Positions 33,740 through 42,749 of a stretch of 64,000 bases of DNA are shown here, piece by piece (positions within the stretch are counted from its first letter, which is position 1; every line of letters begins with the position of its first letter). The notes under the pieces are model-generated. The model made no database searches, was not told where the DNA came from, and saw only the letters and a program-made list of their open reading frames with translations. The DNA is from Oscillospiraceae bacterium (GTDB lineage: Bacteria > Bacillota > Clostridia > Oscillospirales > Oscillospiraceae): NCBI GenBank assembly GCA_020025275.1, contig JAHHSI010000008.1, forward strand, positions 1-64,000. Direction: 5' to 3'. The position numbers and the translations under genes are program-made.

Positions 33740-34561
33740 TTACACATCTGTGGTCGCAGCGCTCTCCGGCATAGAGAAATCGGGTACCTCATCAAAGTCT
33801 GTGAAGCTCATGGTGACCTCCAGCTGCTCCACGCTGACGTCCAGATCCTCCAGCCCCAGCGTCGCCAACAGCTGCCGCACCGTTTTCTCCATAAAATCGC
33901 TCATGTCCATCCTGTAATATACCGGATAGCCCGACACCGGGTCGATCCAGAGGGAAACGGACAGTCCCCCCATTTCCTCCGGCAATACCTCCTCCAGCTC
34001 CAGTTCCTGCAGTGGAAATCCCGGCGTATTCTCCATCATTTTCAGTGCCTTGAGAAGATCCTTCCCGGCGAGGACACCGTCATAGCGGTCGGCCGCTTGA
34101 CCGTTGATGATCTCCTTGCCCCTGTGGCGGAAGCTCTGGCTGTTGGCCACATAGATCTGCAGTCCCGTCTGGGGGTCCATCTGGCCCACCTCCTCCGGCG
34201 ACATCTCCATGCCCCTCCACTGATCGCCGTCAAGGACATACACCTCGTACACATCGCCCTTTTGCTGCAGATACATGGATAGATCCAGTGTTTGTCCCAT
34301 GCCGCGGAATTTCATGTCCACATTGGCCTTCATGGGCGAGACCATACAGGCGGCCTCCATCTCTACGGACATCGCCACCGTCCCGCTCTCCGGCACCTTC
34401 AGCCGCATTTGGGTAGACAGGGCGGTCCGATAGCTCTGCACCGTGCTCATCTTCTCCATGGCGGCAACCACTTTCTCGCCGTCGTTGCTCTTGTGTCCAC
34501 AGCCGGCCATCGTCCCCATCAAAAGAATACTGAGCATGACGGCCACCCATCGTTTCATCAT
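33740..34561 (-). CDS. Putative lipoprotein, DUF6612-like
   Basis: A 273-residue protein with a lipoprotein signal (MMKRWVAVMLSILLMGTMAG then Cys at about residue 21). The mature part resembles LolA/LppX-like or DUF6612 proteins: repeated beta-strand patterns, methionine-rich (MSVEMEAACMVSPMKANVDM), with the C-terminal segment WIDPVSGYPVYYRMDMSDF. Function is unknown; such proteins may bind lipids or other hydrophobic ligands. Monocistronic with a TTGACA promoter upstream; the start at 34561 could be shifted one codon. The family call rests on pattern only. Confidence 0.75.
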   Translation of the reverse strand: MMKRWVAVMLSILLMGTMAGCGHKSNDGEKVVAAMEKMSTVQSYRTALSTQMRLKVPESGTVAMSVEMEAACMVSPMKANVDMKFRGMGQTLDLSMYLQQKGDVYEVYVLDGDQWRGMEMSPEEVGQMDPQTGLQIYVANSQSFRHRGKEIINGQAADRYDGVLAGKDLLKALKMMENTPGFPLQELELEEVLPEEMGGLSVSLWIDPVSGYPVYYRMDMSDFMEKTVRQLLATLGLEDLDVSVEQLEVTMSFTDFDEVPDFSMPESAATTDV

Positions 34562-34605
34562 TGTCGCATCCTCCCTTGTCCGTCTTGTCCTGTCCCTTTT
34601 TTCTC

Positions 34606-34635
34606 AATCTATCACGCCCTCCTGTCGTTTGTCAA
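34606..34635 (-). promoter_or_regulatory. Promoter of the DUF6612-like lipoprotein gene
   Basis: Minus strand TTGACA (34635-34630), 18 bases, TAGATT (34611-34606), with TGA before the -10. Confidence 0.6.
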
Positions 34636-34671
34636 GAAACAGACGGTGCCATAAGAGCAACGATCCATAAC

Positions 34672-34708
34672 AAAAAAAGGACCGGCATCCACGATGCCGG
34701 TCCTTTTA
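34672..34708 (-). terminator. Terminator after the HPr gene
   Basis: Minus-strand stem AAAAGGACCGGCATC/GATGCCGGTCCTTTT followed by a run of seven T. Confidence 0.9.
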
Positions 34709-34719
34709 TGACTGTTCGA

Positions 34720-34983
34720 TCACTCGCCGAAGTTATTCTCCACCAGCTCCACCAGAGCGGCCACTGCTTCCTTTTCGTCGGAACCATCTGCGATCAGGGT
34801 GATGGTCGTGCCCTTGACGATTCCGAGGGACAACACCCCCAGCAGGCTCTTGGCATTCACGCGGCGCTCTTCCTTCTCCACCCAGATGCCACACTTGAAC
34901 TCGTTGGCCTTCTGAATAAAATAGGTTGCGGGCCGGGCATGCAGACCGACCTCGTTCTTAACGGTAATTTCCTGAGTATACAT
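34720..34983 (-). CDS. ptsH: HPr family phosphocarrier protein
   Basis: An 87-residue phosphocarrier of the sugar phosphotransferase system. The His that accepts phosphate from enzyme I is in GLHARPATYF, and the regulatory Ser, the target of HPr kinase in Firmicutes, is in NAKSLLGVLSLGI. Because the active His is present, this is HPr rather than a Crh paralogue. Enzyme I and HPr kinase genes are not adjacent, so it is an isolated gene with its own consensus promoter and terminator. Confidence 0.92.
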   Translation of the reverse strand: MYTQEITVKNEVGLHARPATYFIQKANEFKCGIWVEKEERRVNAKSLLGVLSLGIVKGTTITLIADGSDEKEAVAALVELVENNFGE

Positions 34984-35058
34984 GAAACAAGCTCTCCTTC
35001 ATACGCAGCATTTTTGGGAATAAAAGCGAAATCGTTTGCGAAAACTTTCGGTACTACT

Positions 35059-35086
35059 ATTATATCTAAACAGCAGAAATTTGCAA
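35059..35086 (-). promoter_or_regulatory. Promoter of the HPr gene
   Basis: Minus strand TTGCAA (35086-35081), 16 bases, TATAAT (35064-35059). Confidence 0.78.
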
Positions 35087-35162
35087 GAAGTATTCCTACA
35101 ATTTTTTCAGGGGCCGCCTTCGTTTTCCCTGCAGGATTCAGCGCTTTCCACAAAAATACCTC

Positions 35163-37556
35163 TTATTTCAGCTCGACCACCGTCACACCTGCTTCTCCCT
35201 CGCCGTACTGTCCCAGCCGGAAGCTCTTCACGGCACGGTTGCGCTTGAGTATTGCATGGACCGCCTTGCGCAGTGCGCCGGTCCCCTTCCCGTGGATGAT
35301 GGTAACGGTCCCCAATTTTGCCATGACCGCACTGTCGATGTAGTTTTCCACCACGCTCTCGGCCTCCAGTGTCTCATAGCCCCGAATATCCAGTTCCGAG
35401 GCGGCACGGGCGCCCAGCTGCAGCTGCGGGACCGCCGCTGCGGCAGTACGCTGCCGCTTCTTTTTCTCCTGCGCCGCAGCCCCCTCGATGAGCCGTACCT
35501 GGGACGCCTTCACGGTCATCTTCATTTTTCCGGAGTGCAGCAGCAGTGTTCCGTCGCCGTTGACCGCCACTACCGTGGCCGCCGTCCGGACGCCGGGCAG
35601 CTCCGCAAGATCCCCCACCTGGAAGGGACGGCTGGAGGCCAGGTCCGGCTCCTCCACCTTCTCCCGGACGTGCAGGGCTTCCTCCGCCGCCTTCAGATGG
35701 CGGCGCACCGACGTCTTGGCGTCATTGACCGCCTGAACGTCAGCCTGGCGCTGCTGCTCTTTCCGCAGCGCATCCAGCTCGGCAAAAATCTCCTCGGAGC
35801 GCTGCTGGGCATTGCGCACGATGCGCCGTGCCTCGCTCTCGCCCTTGCTGCGGGCGTTCTCCTTGGCCTTTTCCATCTGCTCCCGGAACGTCCTCGCTTT
35901 GCGGGCATCTTCCTCCCGCTGCCGCCACAGCCGGTCGGCCTCTGTCTGCGCCTTTTCCAGACGCTGCCGTTTTTCCTCCAGCTGCGTGAGGATGTCCTCA
36001 AAGTGGATGGAATCGCTGTCCATTTGCTCTTTGGCCGCCTGGATCACTGCCTCATCCAGTCCCAAACGGCGGGAGATGGCAAAGGCGTTGGATTTCCCCG
36101 GGATCCCGATAAGCAGCCGATACGTAGGCCGCAGCGTCTGTACATCGAACTCACAGGAGGCGTTCTCCACGCCGGCCGTGGTCATGGCAAAAGTCTTCAG
36201 TTCTGCATAGTGTGTGGTGGCTGCCGTCAGTGCTCCCTTGCTCCGGGCATGCTGAATGATGGCAATGGCCAAGGCCGCCCCCTCCACCGGGTCAGTCCCT
36301 GCGCCCAATTCGTCAAAGAGAATCAGACTGTGCTCGTCAGCCTCCTGCAAGATCTGCACCGTGTTGGACATATGGGCTGAAAAGGTGGACAGGCTCTGTT
36401 CAATGCTCTGCTCGTCGCCCACATCGGCCAGTACCCGCTGAAACACCGGCACGGCGCTGCCATCATCGGCGGGGATATGAAGGCCGCACTGCGCCATCAG
36501 CGAGAGAAGCCCCAGTGTCTTTAAGGTCACCGTCTTACCGCCGGTATTCGGACCGGTGATCACCAGTGTATCGAATTGCTCCCCCAACTCCACCGTAATG
36601 GGCACGGCCTTGGCCGGGTCCAGCAGCGGATGGCGGGCACGGCGCAGGACGATCCCGCCGTGCTTTCGCACCTCCGGCCGGGAGCCATTCATCTGATAGC
36701 TCAGCTGTGCCCGGGCAAAAATCATGTCCAGATGCACCAGAAGATCGTAGTCCCACAGGATATTACTCCTCTGGGCCGCACACTCTGCCGACAGCTGGCG
36801 CAGGATCCGGTCGATTTCCTTTTCCTCCCGGGCCTGCAGCTCCCGCAGCTCATTGTTGGCCTGCACCACCCCCATCGGCTCCACGAAAAGCGTGGCGCCG
36901 GAGGAGGAAATATCATGGACAAGGCCGGGGAGACTTCCCTTGTACTCCGCCTTCACCGGCACCACAAAGCGGCCGTCCCGCTGGGTGATCAAGGCCTCTT
37001 GCAGCACCTTCCCGTAGGAGGGCGAGGCAATGATCCGCTGGAGGATCTGGCGGCCCTTGGCCGCTGCCAGCCGCATTTTCCGGCGGATCTCCGCCAATTC
37101 GCTGCTGGCCGTGTCGGCAATGGTCTCCTCATCCAAAATGGCGCCGTGGATCTTCTCCTCCAGATAGCGGTTGGTGTGGAGATCGGAAAACAGGTGATCG
37201 ATCACCGTAGGCTCTCCCTTGCGCTGGCTGTCATATTCGCTGACACGACGGCTGGCGGTCAGAAGACCCGCTATGTCCAGCAGTTCCCGGGTGTTGAGCA
37301 TACCGCCGTGGTCGGCCCGATTGAGGGCCACCGCCACATCTTTCACCCCGGAAAAGGCGGGACTTCCGTGAAGCCCCAGCCGCTCCTTCGCTGCGTCCGT
37401 CTCGTCCAGCAGCTGCCGCACCTGTGCCGCATCGGTCACCGGCCGCAGCTGAAGACTGCGCTCCTTGGCCGCATCACTGACCGCCTTGTGGGACAGCAAT
37501 TCCAGTACGGTGGGCAGTTCCAGCGTGCGGATGGATTTTTCAAACATTTCGCTCAT
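35163..37556 (-). CDS. mutS2: Endonuclease MutS2
   Basis: A MutS-type ATPase without the mismatch-recognition domain; in Firmicutes it limits recombination or acts on collided ribosomes. The 797-residue protein has the Walker A motif GPNTGGKT, the Walker B region LILFDELGAGTDPVEGAAL, a long coiled coil (about residues 520-630) and a C-terminal Smr nuclease domain (LDIRGYETLEAE ... IIHGKGTGALRKAVH). All parts are intact. It is the last gene of the yqfC-to-mutS2 group, 30 bases after recO; no clear terminator follows before the HPr promoter. Confidence 0.96.
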   Translation of the reverse strand: MSEMFEKSIRTLELPTVLELLSHKAVSDAAKERSLQLRPVTDAAQVRQLLDETDAAKERLGLHGSPAFSGVKDVAVALNRADHGGMLNTRELLDIAGLLTASRRVSEYDSQRKGEPTVIDHLFSDLHTNRYLEEKIHGAILDEETIADTASSELAEIRRKMRLAAAKGRQILQRIIASPSYGKVLQEALITQRDGRFVVPVKAEYKGSLPGLVHDISSSGATLFVEPMGVVQANNELRELQAREEKEIDRILRQLSAECAAQRSNILWDYDLLVHLDMIFARAQLSYQMNGSRPEVRKHGGIVLRRARHPLLDPAKAVPITVELGEQFDTLVITGPNTGGKTVTLKTLGLLSLMAQCGLHIPADDGSAVPVFQRVLADVGDEQSIEQSLSTFSAHMSNTVQILQEADEHSLILFDELGAGTDPVEGAALAIAIIQHARSKGALTAATTHYAELKTFAMTTAGVENASCEFDVQTLRPTYRLLIGIPGKSNAFAISRRLGLDEAVIQAAKEQMDSDSIHFEDILTQLEEKRQRLEKAQTEADRLWRQREEDARKARTFREQMEKAKENARSKGESEARRIVRNAQQRSEEIFAELDALRKEQQRQADVQAVNDAKTSVRRHLKAAEEALHVREKVEEPDLASSRPFQVGDLAELPGVRTAATVVAVNGDGTLLLHSGKMKMTVKASQVRLIEGAAAQEKKKRQRTAAAAVPQLQLGARAASELDIRGYETLEAESVVENYIDSAVMAKLGTVTIIHGKGTGALRKAVHAILKRNRAVKSFRLGQYGEGEAGVTVVELK

Positions 37557-37586
37557 ATCGGTACTTCCTATGTTCTCGGCCGCAGA

Positions 37587-38345
37587 TTATGGCTCCAACG
37601 CCACGGCCTTATAGTAATTCAGTGTCTTAAAGCTCCGCTCCAGCTGTGCCGCCACAAAGGCCTCGGCCGCATGGCACAAAAGATCCAGTTCCTGCTTGGG
37701 CAGTGCAAAGCTGTAGAGCCGCTTGGGCGGACCATTCAAAATATGCTGCATGGCCGCCAGTACCCCCTGGGTCAGCGGCAGCGACAGGCCGCCGGGTTCC
37801 TTGCAGCGGGCGCAGTGGACCACACCGTGCACCACGTCCAGCATGGGTGCCTCGGGAACGGGACAGCCGCACACCGCACAGCCGTCGGCCAGCGGTTCAA
37901 AACCGCTCAGCGCCAGCAGCCGCAGCTCAAAGGCCGCCTTCACCTGCCGCGGATCTTTCCCCAGCGTCCCCAGCGCATAGAGCGCATTGAGCAGCAGCGG
38001 CACGATCTCCGTGGCGTCCTCTCCCTCCTCGCTCAGCGATTCCGTCAGCTCGGAGAGATAGGAGGCAAGACTCAGCAGCACCAGATCCCGGCGCACTCCG
38101 TCAAACAGCTGCAGCGTGGAGGCGTCATCCAGAAAATACCAGTTCCCGCGCTGAAAAACCGTCATTTCCGAATAGGCCAGCAGCTGACTGGAAGCCGCCA
38201 GACGGCTGTTTTTGCGCCGTGCCCCCCGTGCGATCACCGGGATCCGCCCCAGCTGGGGCGTCAAGACCGTCAGGATCTTGTCCGTTTCCTTGGTCTCCGT
38301 CTCCCGCAGTACAATTCCATTGATGACCCGTTTGCCCGTTTGCAT
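37587..38345 (-). CDS. recO: DNA repair protein RecO
   Basis: Works with RecF and RecR to load RecA on SSB-coated DNA. The 252-residue protein has the N-terminal OB fold (MQTGKRVINGIVLRETETKE) and a zinc-binding Cys cluster (CAVCGCPVPE ... CARC). I start at the ATG at 38345 because AAAGGAG lies 8 bases upstream; the longer frame covers yqzL. Its position after era and yqzL is the standard Firmicutes order. Confidence 0.95.
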   Translation of the reverse strand: MQTGKRVINGIVLRETETKETDKILTVLTPQLGRIPVIARGARRKNSRLAASSQLLAYSEMTVFQRGNWYFLDDASTLQLFDGVRRDLVLLSLASYLSELTESLSEEGEDATEIVPLLLNALYALGTLGKDPRQVKAAFELRLLALSGFEPLADGCAVCGCPVPEAPMLDVVHGVVHCARCKEPGGLSLPLTQGVLAAMQHILNGPPKRLYSFALPKQELDLLCHAAEAFVAAQLERSFKTLNYYKAVALEP

Positions 38346-38366
38346 TATGTAAACTCCTTTATAGGG

Positions 38367-38390
38367 CAGGGACGGCCTCAGCCGTCCCTG
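38367..38390 (-). other. Hairpin at the yqzL stop, upstream of recO
   Basis: CAGGGACGGC/GCCGTCCCTG, a perfect ten-base stem with a four-base loop that contains part of the yqzL stop codon. No T run follows, so it is not a standard terminator; it may affect RNA stability or coupling between yqzL and recO. Confidence 0.6.
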
Positions 38391-38470
38391 TGGTTGGTTG
38401 CGCAATAGAGAAGATAGACCTCCGGCGCACCGGTTTCCAAAAACAGTTCCCAGCAGTCCTTCGCATCCAT
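38378..38470 (-). CDS. yqzL: YqzL family small protein (30 aa)
   Basis: A 30-residue protein starting MDAKDCWELFLETGAPEVYL, which matches the conserved start of the YqzL family encoded between era and recO in many Firmicutes. GGAGG lies 8 bases before the ATG. It is shorter than most members (about 45-50 residues): it ends right after LYCATNHRDG, inside a strong hairpin. Function is unknown. Position, direction and motif together make this call firm despite the size. Confidence 0.88.
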   Translation of the reverse strand: MDAKDCWELFLETGAPEVYLLYCATNHRDG

Positions 38471-38663
38471 TTGTGCCGCCTCCCTATGGATAGGATGTGC
38501 AGGCTTCCGGCAGATATGGCCGGGAGTTTTTGCACAAAGTGGCAGCCACTTCCTGTTTTTCTCTCCTGTGCCAGCCGGCCGCCGGGGACACCGTGTGTGC
38601 CCTCGCCGGCGGCGCCAGCCCCTGCACCGGGAAATCGGCGCAGGGCGCTTCTATTTCCTGTGC

Positions 38664-39566
38664 TTACTGCTCGTCGTAGCCGTGGGTGCGCATGAAGTTC
38701 ACGTTGTCACGCCAGTTTTCCTTCACCTTTACCCACGTCTCCATATAGACTTTGGTGCCCATAAATCTCTCAATATCCTGCCGGGCCAGTGTGCTGATTT
38801 TTTTGAGCATATCGCCGTGCTTGCCGATGATAATGCCCTTGTGGCTGGCCTTTTCGCAGTAGATGGTCACGTCCAGATCAATGATGCCGTTTTCACGCTC
38901 CGTAAAACGGGTCACCTCCATGGCCGTTCCATGGGGGATCTCTTTTTCCAGACAGAGCAGCATCTTCTCCCGCACGATCTCGGCGCAGACCTGTGCGTCG
39001 GGCTGATCGGTGGTCATGCCGTCGGGGAAGAGCTGCGGGCCCTCCTGGGCGTACTTGCTCATCTGCTCCATCAGCTCGTCCAAGCCGTCGCCGGTCCGGG
39101 CGGAGATGGGAATGATGGCCTCAAAGTGATCGTAATACTGGTGATAGGCGGCAATGACCTCCAGCAGCTGGCCCTTGTTTTCCACCGTATCCACCTTGTT
39201 GATGCACAAAATCACGGGGATCTTCTCCTCTGCAATGCGGGTGAGCAGGATCTTCTCCGGCTCGCCCACGTGGGCGATGGGCTCTACCAGCAGCAGCGCC
39301 GCCTCGACCTGTGCAAGGCTCTCCCGCACGACCTTGACCATGTAGTCGCCCAGACGGGAGCGGGCCTTGTGCAGACCCGGCGTGTCCAGCAGCACATACT
39401 GGGTATCGTCCCGGTTCACCACGCCGTAAATGCGGTTGCGGGTGGTCTGGGGCTTGTTGGAGACAATGGCGATTTTCTCGCCCACCAGCGCATTGGTCAG
39501 GCTGGACTTGCCCACATTGGGGCGTCCGCAGACGGTGATCATAGCAGTTTTCGTAATGTGACTCAT
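38664..39566 (-). CDS. era: GTPase Era
   Basis: An essential GTPase that binds 16S rRNA late in 30S assembly. The 300-residue protein has GRPNVGKSSLTNALVG (G1), the switch region QTTRNRIYGV, LDTPGLH (G3), NKVD (G4), and a C-terminal KH domain (GIIIGKHGDMLKKIS). Full length. It sits in the yqfC-mutS2 group, downstream of ybeY by 174 bases; the dgkA and cdd genes often found in between are missing. A short open frame occupies part of that gap (39576-39689). Confidence 0.97.
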   Translation of the reverse strand: MSHITKTAMITVCGRPNVGKSSLTNALVGEKIAIVSNKPQTTRNRIYGVVNRDDTQYVLLDTPGLHKARSRLGDYMVKVVRESLAQVEAALLLVEPIAHVGEPEKILLTRIAEEKIPVILCINKVDTVENKGQLLEVIAAYHQYYDHFEAIIPISARTGDGLDELMEQMSKYAQEGPQLFPDGMTTDQPDAQVCAEIVREKMLLCLEKEIPHGTAMEVTRFTERENGIIDLDVTIYCEKASHKGIIIGKHGDMLKKISTLARQDIERFMGTKVYMETWVKVKENWRDNVNFMRTHGYDEQ

Positions 39567-39740
39567 AGGTGATCCTCAACTTTCTTTGAGCATGTTATTT
39601 TTGGGCGCACTACGGCGCATATCCATAATTTCAGGCGGCAGCTTCTTGCCGCAGGGGCCGTATCTTGCCCCGTGAGATGTAATTTCCACCGGGTCGTCGT
39701 GTGGCAGACCCGCAGCGCTTTGGCTGCTTCCCTCCCTATT

Positions 39741-40247
39741 TTACCGCTCCAATTCCAGTTCGGCCATCACAGCCTCTTCCCGGGCGCGCATCTGGGCCTT
39801 CATGGGCCCTTCGTCCAGATGGTCATAGCCCAGCAGATGGAGCACGGAGTGGGCCACCAGATAGGAGAGCTCCCGGCGCTTGGAGTGGCCGTATTCCACG
39901 GCCTGCGCCTTCACCCGTTCCATAGAGAGCACCATGTCCCCCAAGGGCAGCAGCCCCGTGGCCGGGTCGCACAAGTCCGCCGCCGTGGCGGCCGTGGGCG
40001 GCTCGCCGGGGGTGAACTCGAACTCCGGAAAACTCAGCACATCGGTGGGGCGGTCCACATGGCGCATATCGAGATTGATCTGATGGATGCCCGCATCATC
40101 GGTCAGCAGCACGTCCACTTCGCAGCCCAGATCCACTCCCTCCAGGAAAAGGACGGTGCGGATGGTCTTGCGGATGAGAGCGCAGTTGCTGTCGGTCGAG
40201 GCGCCGGGGACGTCGGCCGTCACCGGAATGTAGTGTCGTTTTGCCAT
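39741..40247 (-). CDS. ybeY: Endoribonuclease YbeY
   Basis: A metal-dependent RNase for 16S rRNA 3'-end maturation and ribosome quality control. The 168-residue protein has the three-His metal motif in LVAHSVLHLLGYDHLDEG near the C-terminus and the conserved DVLSFPEFEFTPGE segment. It follows phoH by 3 bases, so both are probably translated together. Standard Firmicutes order (phoH-ybeY-era). Confidence 0.95.
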   Translation of the reverse strand: MAKRHYIPVTADVPGASTDSNCALIRKTIRTVLFLEGVDLGCEVDVLLTDDAGIHQINLDMRHVDRPTDVLSFPEFEFTPGEPPTAATAADLCDPATGLLPLGDMVLSMERVKAQAVEYGHSKRRELSYLVAHSVLHLLGYDHLDEGPMKAQMRAREEAVMAELELER

Positions 40248-40250
40248 GGC

Positions 40251-41228
40251 TTACTTCCCCTTTCCCGTCCGGGCGGTCGTGTGATGTTCATACTTGGCGT
40301 AGGCCTCGATGATGCGCTGCACCATCACATGGCGCACCACATCCTGCTGGTTCAGCTGGCAGATCCCCACACCCTCCACGCCGTGCAGCACCTTCATGGC
40401 CTCCTTGAGGCCGCTGGGCTTGTCGCCGGGCAGGTCGATCTGGGTGATGTCCCCGGTGATGACCACCTTGGAGCCAAAGCCCATGCGGGTGAGGAACATC
40501 TTCATCTGCTCACGGCTGGTGTTCTGTGCCTCATCGAGAATGATGAAGCTGTCGTCCAGTGTGCGCCCGCGCATATAGGCAAGCGGCGCCACCTCGATGT
40601 TGCCCCGCTCCAGATATTTCTGGTACGTCTCGGCGCCCAGCATATCAAAAAGCGCATCGTACAGCGGGCGCAGATAGGGGTCCACCTTGGACTGGAGATC
40701 GCCGGGCAGGAACCCCAGACGCTCCCCCGCCTCCACGGCGGGACGGGTCAGGATGATGCGGTTGACCTGCTTGTCCCGGAAGGCGGCTACGGCCGCCGCC
40801 ACCGCCAGATACGTTTTTCCCGTACCGGCAGGACCCACGCCAATGGTCACCGTCTGGTGCATCACCGAGTCCACGTACTGCTTTTGCCCGATGGTTTTCG
40901 GCTTGACCGGCCGGCCCTTGGAGGTAATGCAGATCACATCCTGCGTCAGCTCCGAGATCCGGTCGGCCTGCCCGCTGCGGCACAGGCCGATCACATAGCG
41001 CACGTGCTGTTCGGTGATCGTCTCTCCACGCCCGGCCAGCGTCAGCAAAGCCTCCACCGCCTTGGTGGCCAGCATCACGTTTTCCACATCGCCGCTGATG
41101 CAAAGCTCGCCGGATCGGTTGGCCGTTGTTACCGCCAGTTCCGACTCCAGCAGGCGAATATTTTCATCGAAGGAACCGAAGAGGTTGATGGCCTCCTCCA
41201 TTCGTTCGATACTGACACGCTGTTCCAT
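40251..41228 (-). CDS. phoH: PhoH family ATPase (YbeZ-like)
   Basis: A 325-residue P-loop protein thought to act with YbeY in RNA metabolism. Walker A is GVGPAGTGKTYLAVAAAV and Walker B is SFIILDEAQNTSREQMKMFL, followed by the sensor GSKVVITGDITQIDLP. Start at 41228 (MEQRVSIERMEEA) after GAGGG; the extra frame upstream is the end of yqfD on another frame. It lies 29 bases after yqfD. Confidence 0.94.
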   Translation of the reverse strand: MEQRVSIERMEEAINLFGSFDENIRLLESELAVTTANRSGELCISGDVENVMLATKAVEALLTLAGRGETITEQHVRYVIGLCRSGQADRISELTQDVICITSKGRPVKPKTIGQKQYVDSVMHQTVTIGVGPAGTGKTYLAVAAAVAAFRDKQVNRIILTRPAVEAGERLGFLPGDLQSKVDPYLRPLYDALFDMLGAETYQKYLERGNIEVAPLAYMRGRTLDDSFIILDEAQNTSREQMKMFLTRMGFGSKVVITGDITQIDLPGDKPSGLKEAMKVLHGVEGVGICQLNQQDVVRHVMVQRIIEAYAKYEHHTTARTGKGK

Positions 41229-41257
41229 AGAGTCCCTCTTTTCAGACAAATATCTCC

Positions 41258-42454
41258 TTACGGCTGTGCCGCCGGAAGCACCACTTGGGTGCCGATCTCC
41301 TCCAGACATTCCGCTTTCAGCGTCACCAGCAGACAGCCACCCCGCTGCGCCGCGGCAAACCGGGTGTCACTCACGGTGCTGCCGGGCGGCAGCTGCTGCT
41401 CCAACAGCGCCAACGCCGCCGCTTCACCCTCCTGCCGTGCCGCTTCCACGGTTTTCTCATCCGGGGATGTCTCATAGCTGACCAGCCGCTCTGTCACCCA
41501 TGTGATGGGCAGGCGAAAGCCTCCGGGCAGCGTCCACGGGGTGTAGTGTATTATTTTATCACAATTTGCCCCTGTCATGCTACCCTTTCCATACAATTTT
41601 ATGCGCTGTTTTCCGAAATCCACGGCAAAACGAACTGCCGTATCCGCCTTCTCCCGCCGCTGCCCCTGCAGCGGCACCAGAACCGACACCTCGTGCCACG
41701 TTCTGGCCTCTACCTGCCCCATCCCATGGAGCAGCCGCACACCGCTGCGCCCCGTGTCCATGACCCCGGAAATCAGGAGCTGTCCCTCCGTGACCGTACT
41801 GCCCACCGCCACCTGCGCCACGCCGTCCAGTGCCTGGATCTTGGTGACCCATCCGGCGCACCGCGCCACCACGTTGCTGACCTCATGCTCCTCCACACGG
41901 CGGGGCGGTCGCTGCCGTTCCACCACCTGTACGTGGGCCACACAGCCCTTCACGTTCACCGCCAGCCACGATACGTCCGGCAGCTCCAGCAGCACATGGT
42001 TGCGCAGATCCTCCTGATCTACCTCCATGCCGAAAGAACCTACGTGTAAGCCGTAGTCCTCCAAGGCCCGCAATATGGTCTCCGTGGGCACCGTGCGGTT
42101 CCCGGTGACCCGGAATTCCCAGATAAAGAGGTTTCCGGCGAGGAACAGCAGCAAAAAGACCGCCACCGCCCCCAGCAGCACATAGCGCCTCCGGAACCGC
42201 AGCAGCAGTGTGGGCGCACCATACTCCGCCAGCGGTGTCACCGTGCACGTAGTCTCCCCGATGACTTCCTGCAGCCGGCAAAGCCCGCGGCGCGTGGTCA
42301 TCACGGTAAAAGCGGACGCATCCTGCCACTTCAGTGCCCAGAAGGGAATCTCGTGGGCCGCACAGAGGTTCACCACCCGTTCGGGGCAGGGACTCTCCAC
42401 CTGCAGCCGTACACTGCCCCGGAGAAAATTGATGATCCGTCGGTACATGATCAC
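41258..42454 (-). CDS. yqfD: Sporulation protein YqfD
   Basis: A 398-residue membrane protein of the YqfD family, expressed in the mother cell in B. subtilis. One clear membrane helix (YVLLGAVAVFLLLFLAGNLF, about residues 91-110) is followed by a FtsQ/POTRA-like segment (FRVTGNRTVPTETILRALED) and a large extracytoplasmic beta-rich domain. The start is probably the GTG at 42454, overlapping the yqfC stop by four bases (GTGA); the ATG two codons later is the alternative. Together with yqfC it supports endospore formation. Confidence 0.92.
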   Translation of the reverse strand: MIMYRRIINFLRGSVRLQVESPCPERVVNLCAAHEIPFWALKWQDASAFTVMTTRRGLCRLQEVIGETTCTVTPLAEYGAPTLLLRFRRRYVLLGAVAVFLLLFLAGNLFIWEFRVTGNRTVPTETILRALEDYGLHVGSFGMEVDQEDLRNHVLLELPDVSWLAVNVKGCVAHVQVVERQRPPRRVEEHEVSNVVARCAGWVTKIQALDGVAQVAVGSTVTEGQLLISGVMDTGRSGVRLLHGMGQVEARTWHEVSVLVPLQGQRREKADTAVRFAVDFGKQRIKLYGKGSMTGANCDKIIHYTPWTLPGGFRLPITWVTERLVSYETSPDEKTVEAARQEGEAAALALLEQQLPPGSTVSDTRFAAAQRGGCLLVTLKAECLEEIGTQVVLPAAQP

Positions 42455-42729
42455 ACCAGCTCCACTTTCTCAATATAGCCGCCCACACGCAGCTCCCCGT
42501 CGGTCATGGCCAGCAGCTGCAGCTCCCGCCCGGTCAGCCGCACCGTCATGCTCCCTCCGCCGATTTCCACTGTTTCCGGACTATAGGACAGTACGCCCTT
42601 GTGCTCCACCATGAAAAACTGCCGATTGCCCACCAATTCCATGCGGGGTACACCCGCCGTCAGATCGCCCGGCAAATCCAGCCGCTCCATGGCCTCCAGC
42701 CCCACATGGGATAAATTCCGCAGATCCAT
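42451..42729 (-). CDS. yqfC: Sporulation protein YqfC (YabP family)
   Basis: A 92-residue protein of the YabP/YqfC family, predicted beta-rich, required in spore development of related species. Sequence features: PRMELVGNRQFFMVEHKGVLSY and the C-terminal LRVGGYIEKVEL. The ATG at 42729 follows GGAGGTGG; upstream extensions run through the promoter and are not coding. First gene of the yqfC-yqfD-phoH-ybeY-era-yqzL-recO-mutS2 group and preceded by a candidate sigma-E promoter. Confidence 0.92.
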   Translation of the reverse strand: MDLRNLSHVGLEAMERLDLPGDLTAGVPRMELVGNRQFFMVEHKGVLSYSPETVEIGGGSMTVRLTGRELQLLAMTDGELRVGGYIEKVELV

Positions 42730-42749
42730 ACGCCACCTCCATACGGAAC

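Noticed and set aside
38471..38663. A 47-codon minus-strand frame between era and yqzL
   Set aside because: No ribosome-binding site, Pro/Ala/Arg-rich, and no similarity that I recognise.
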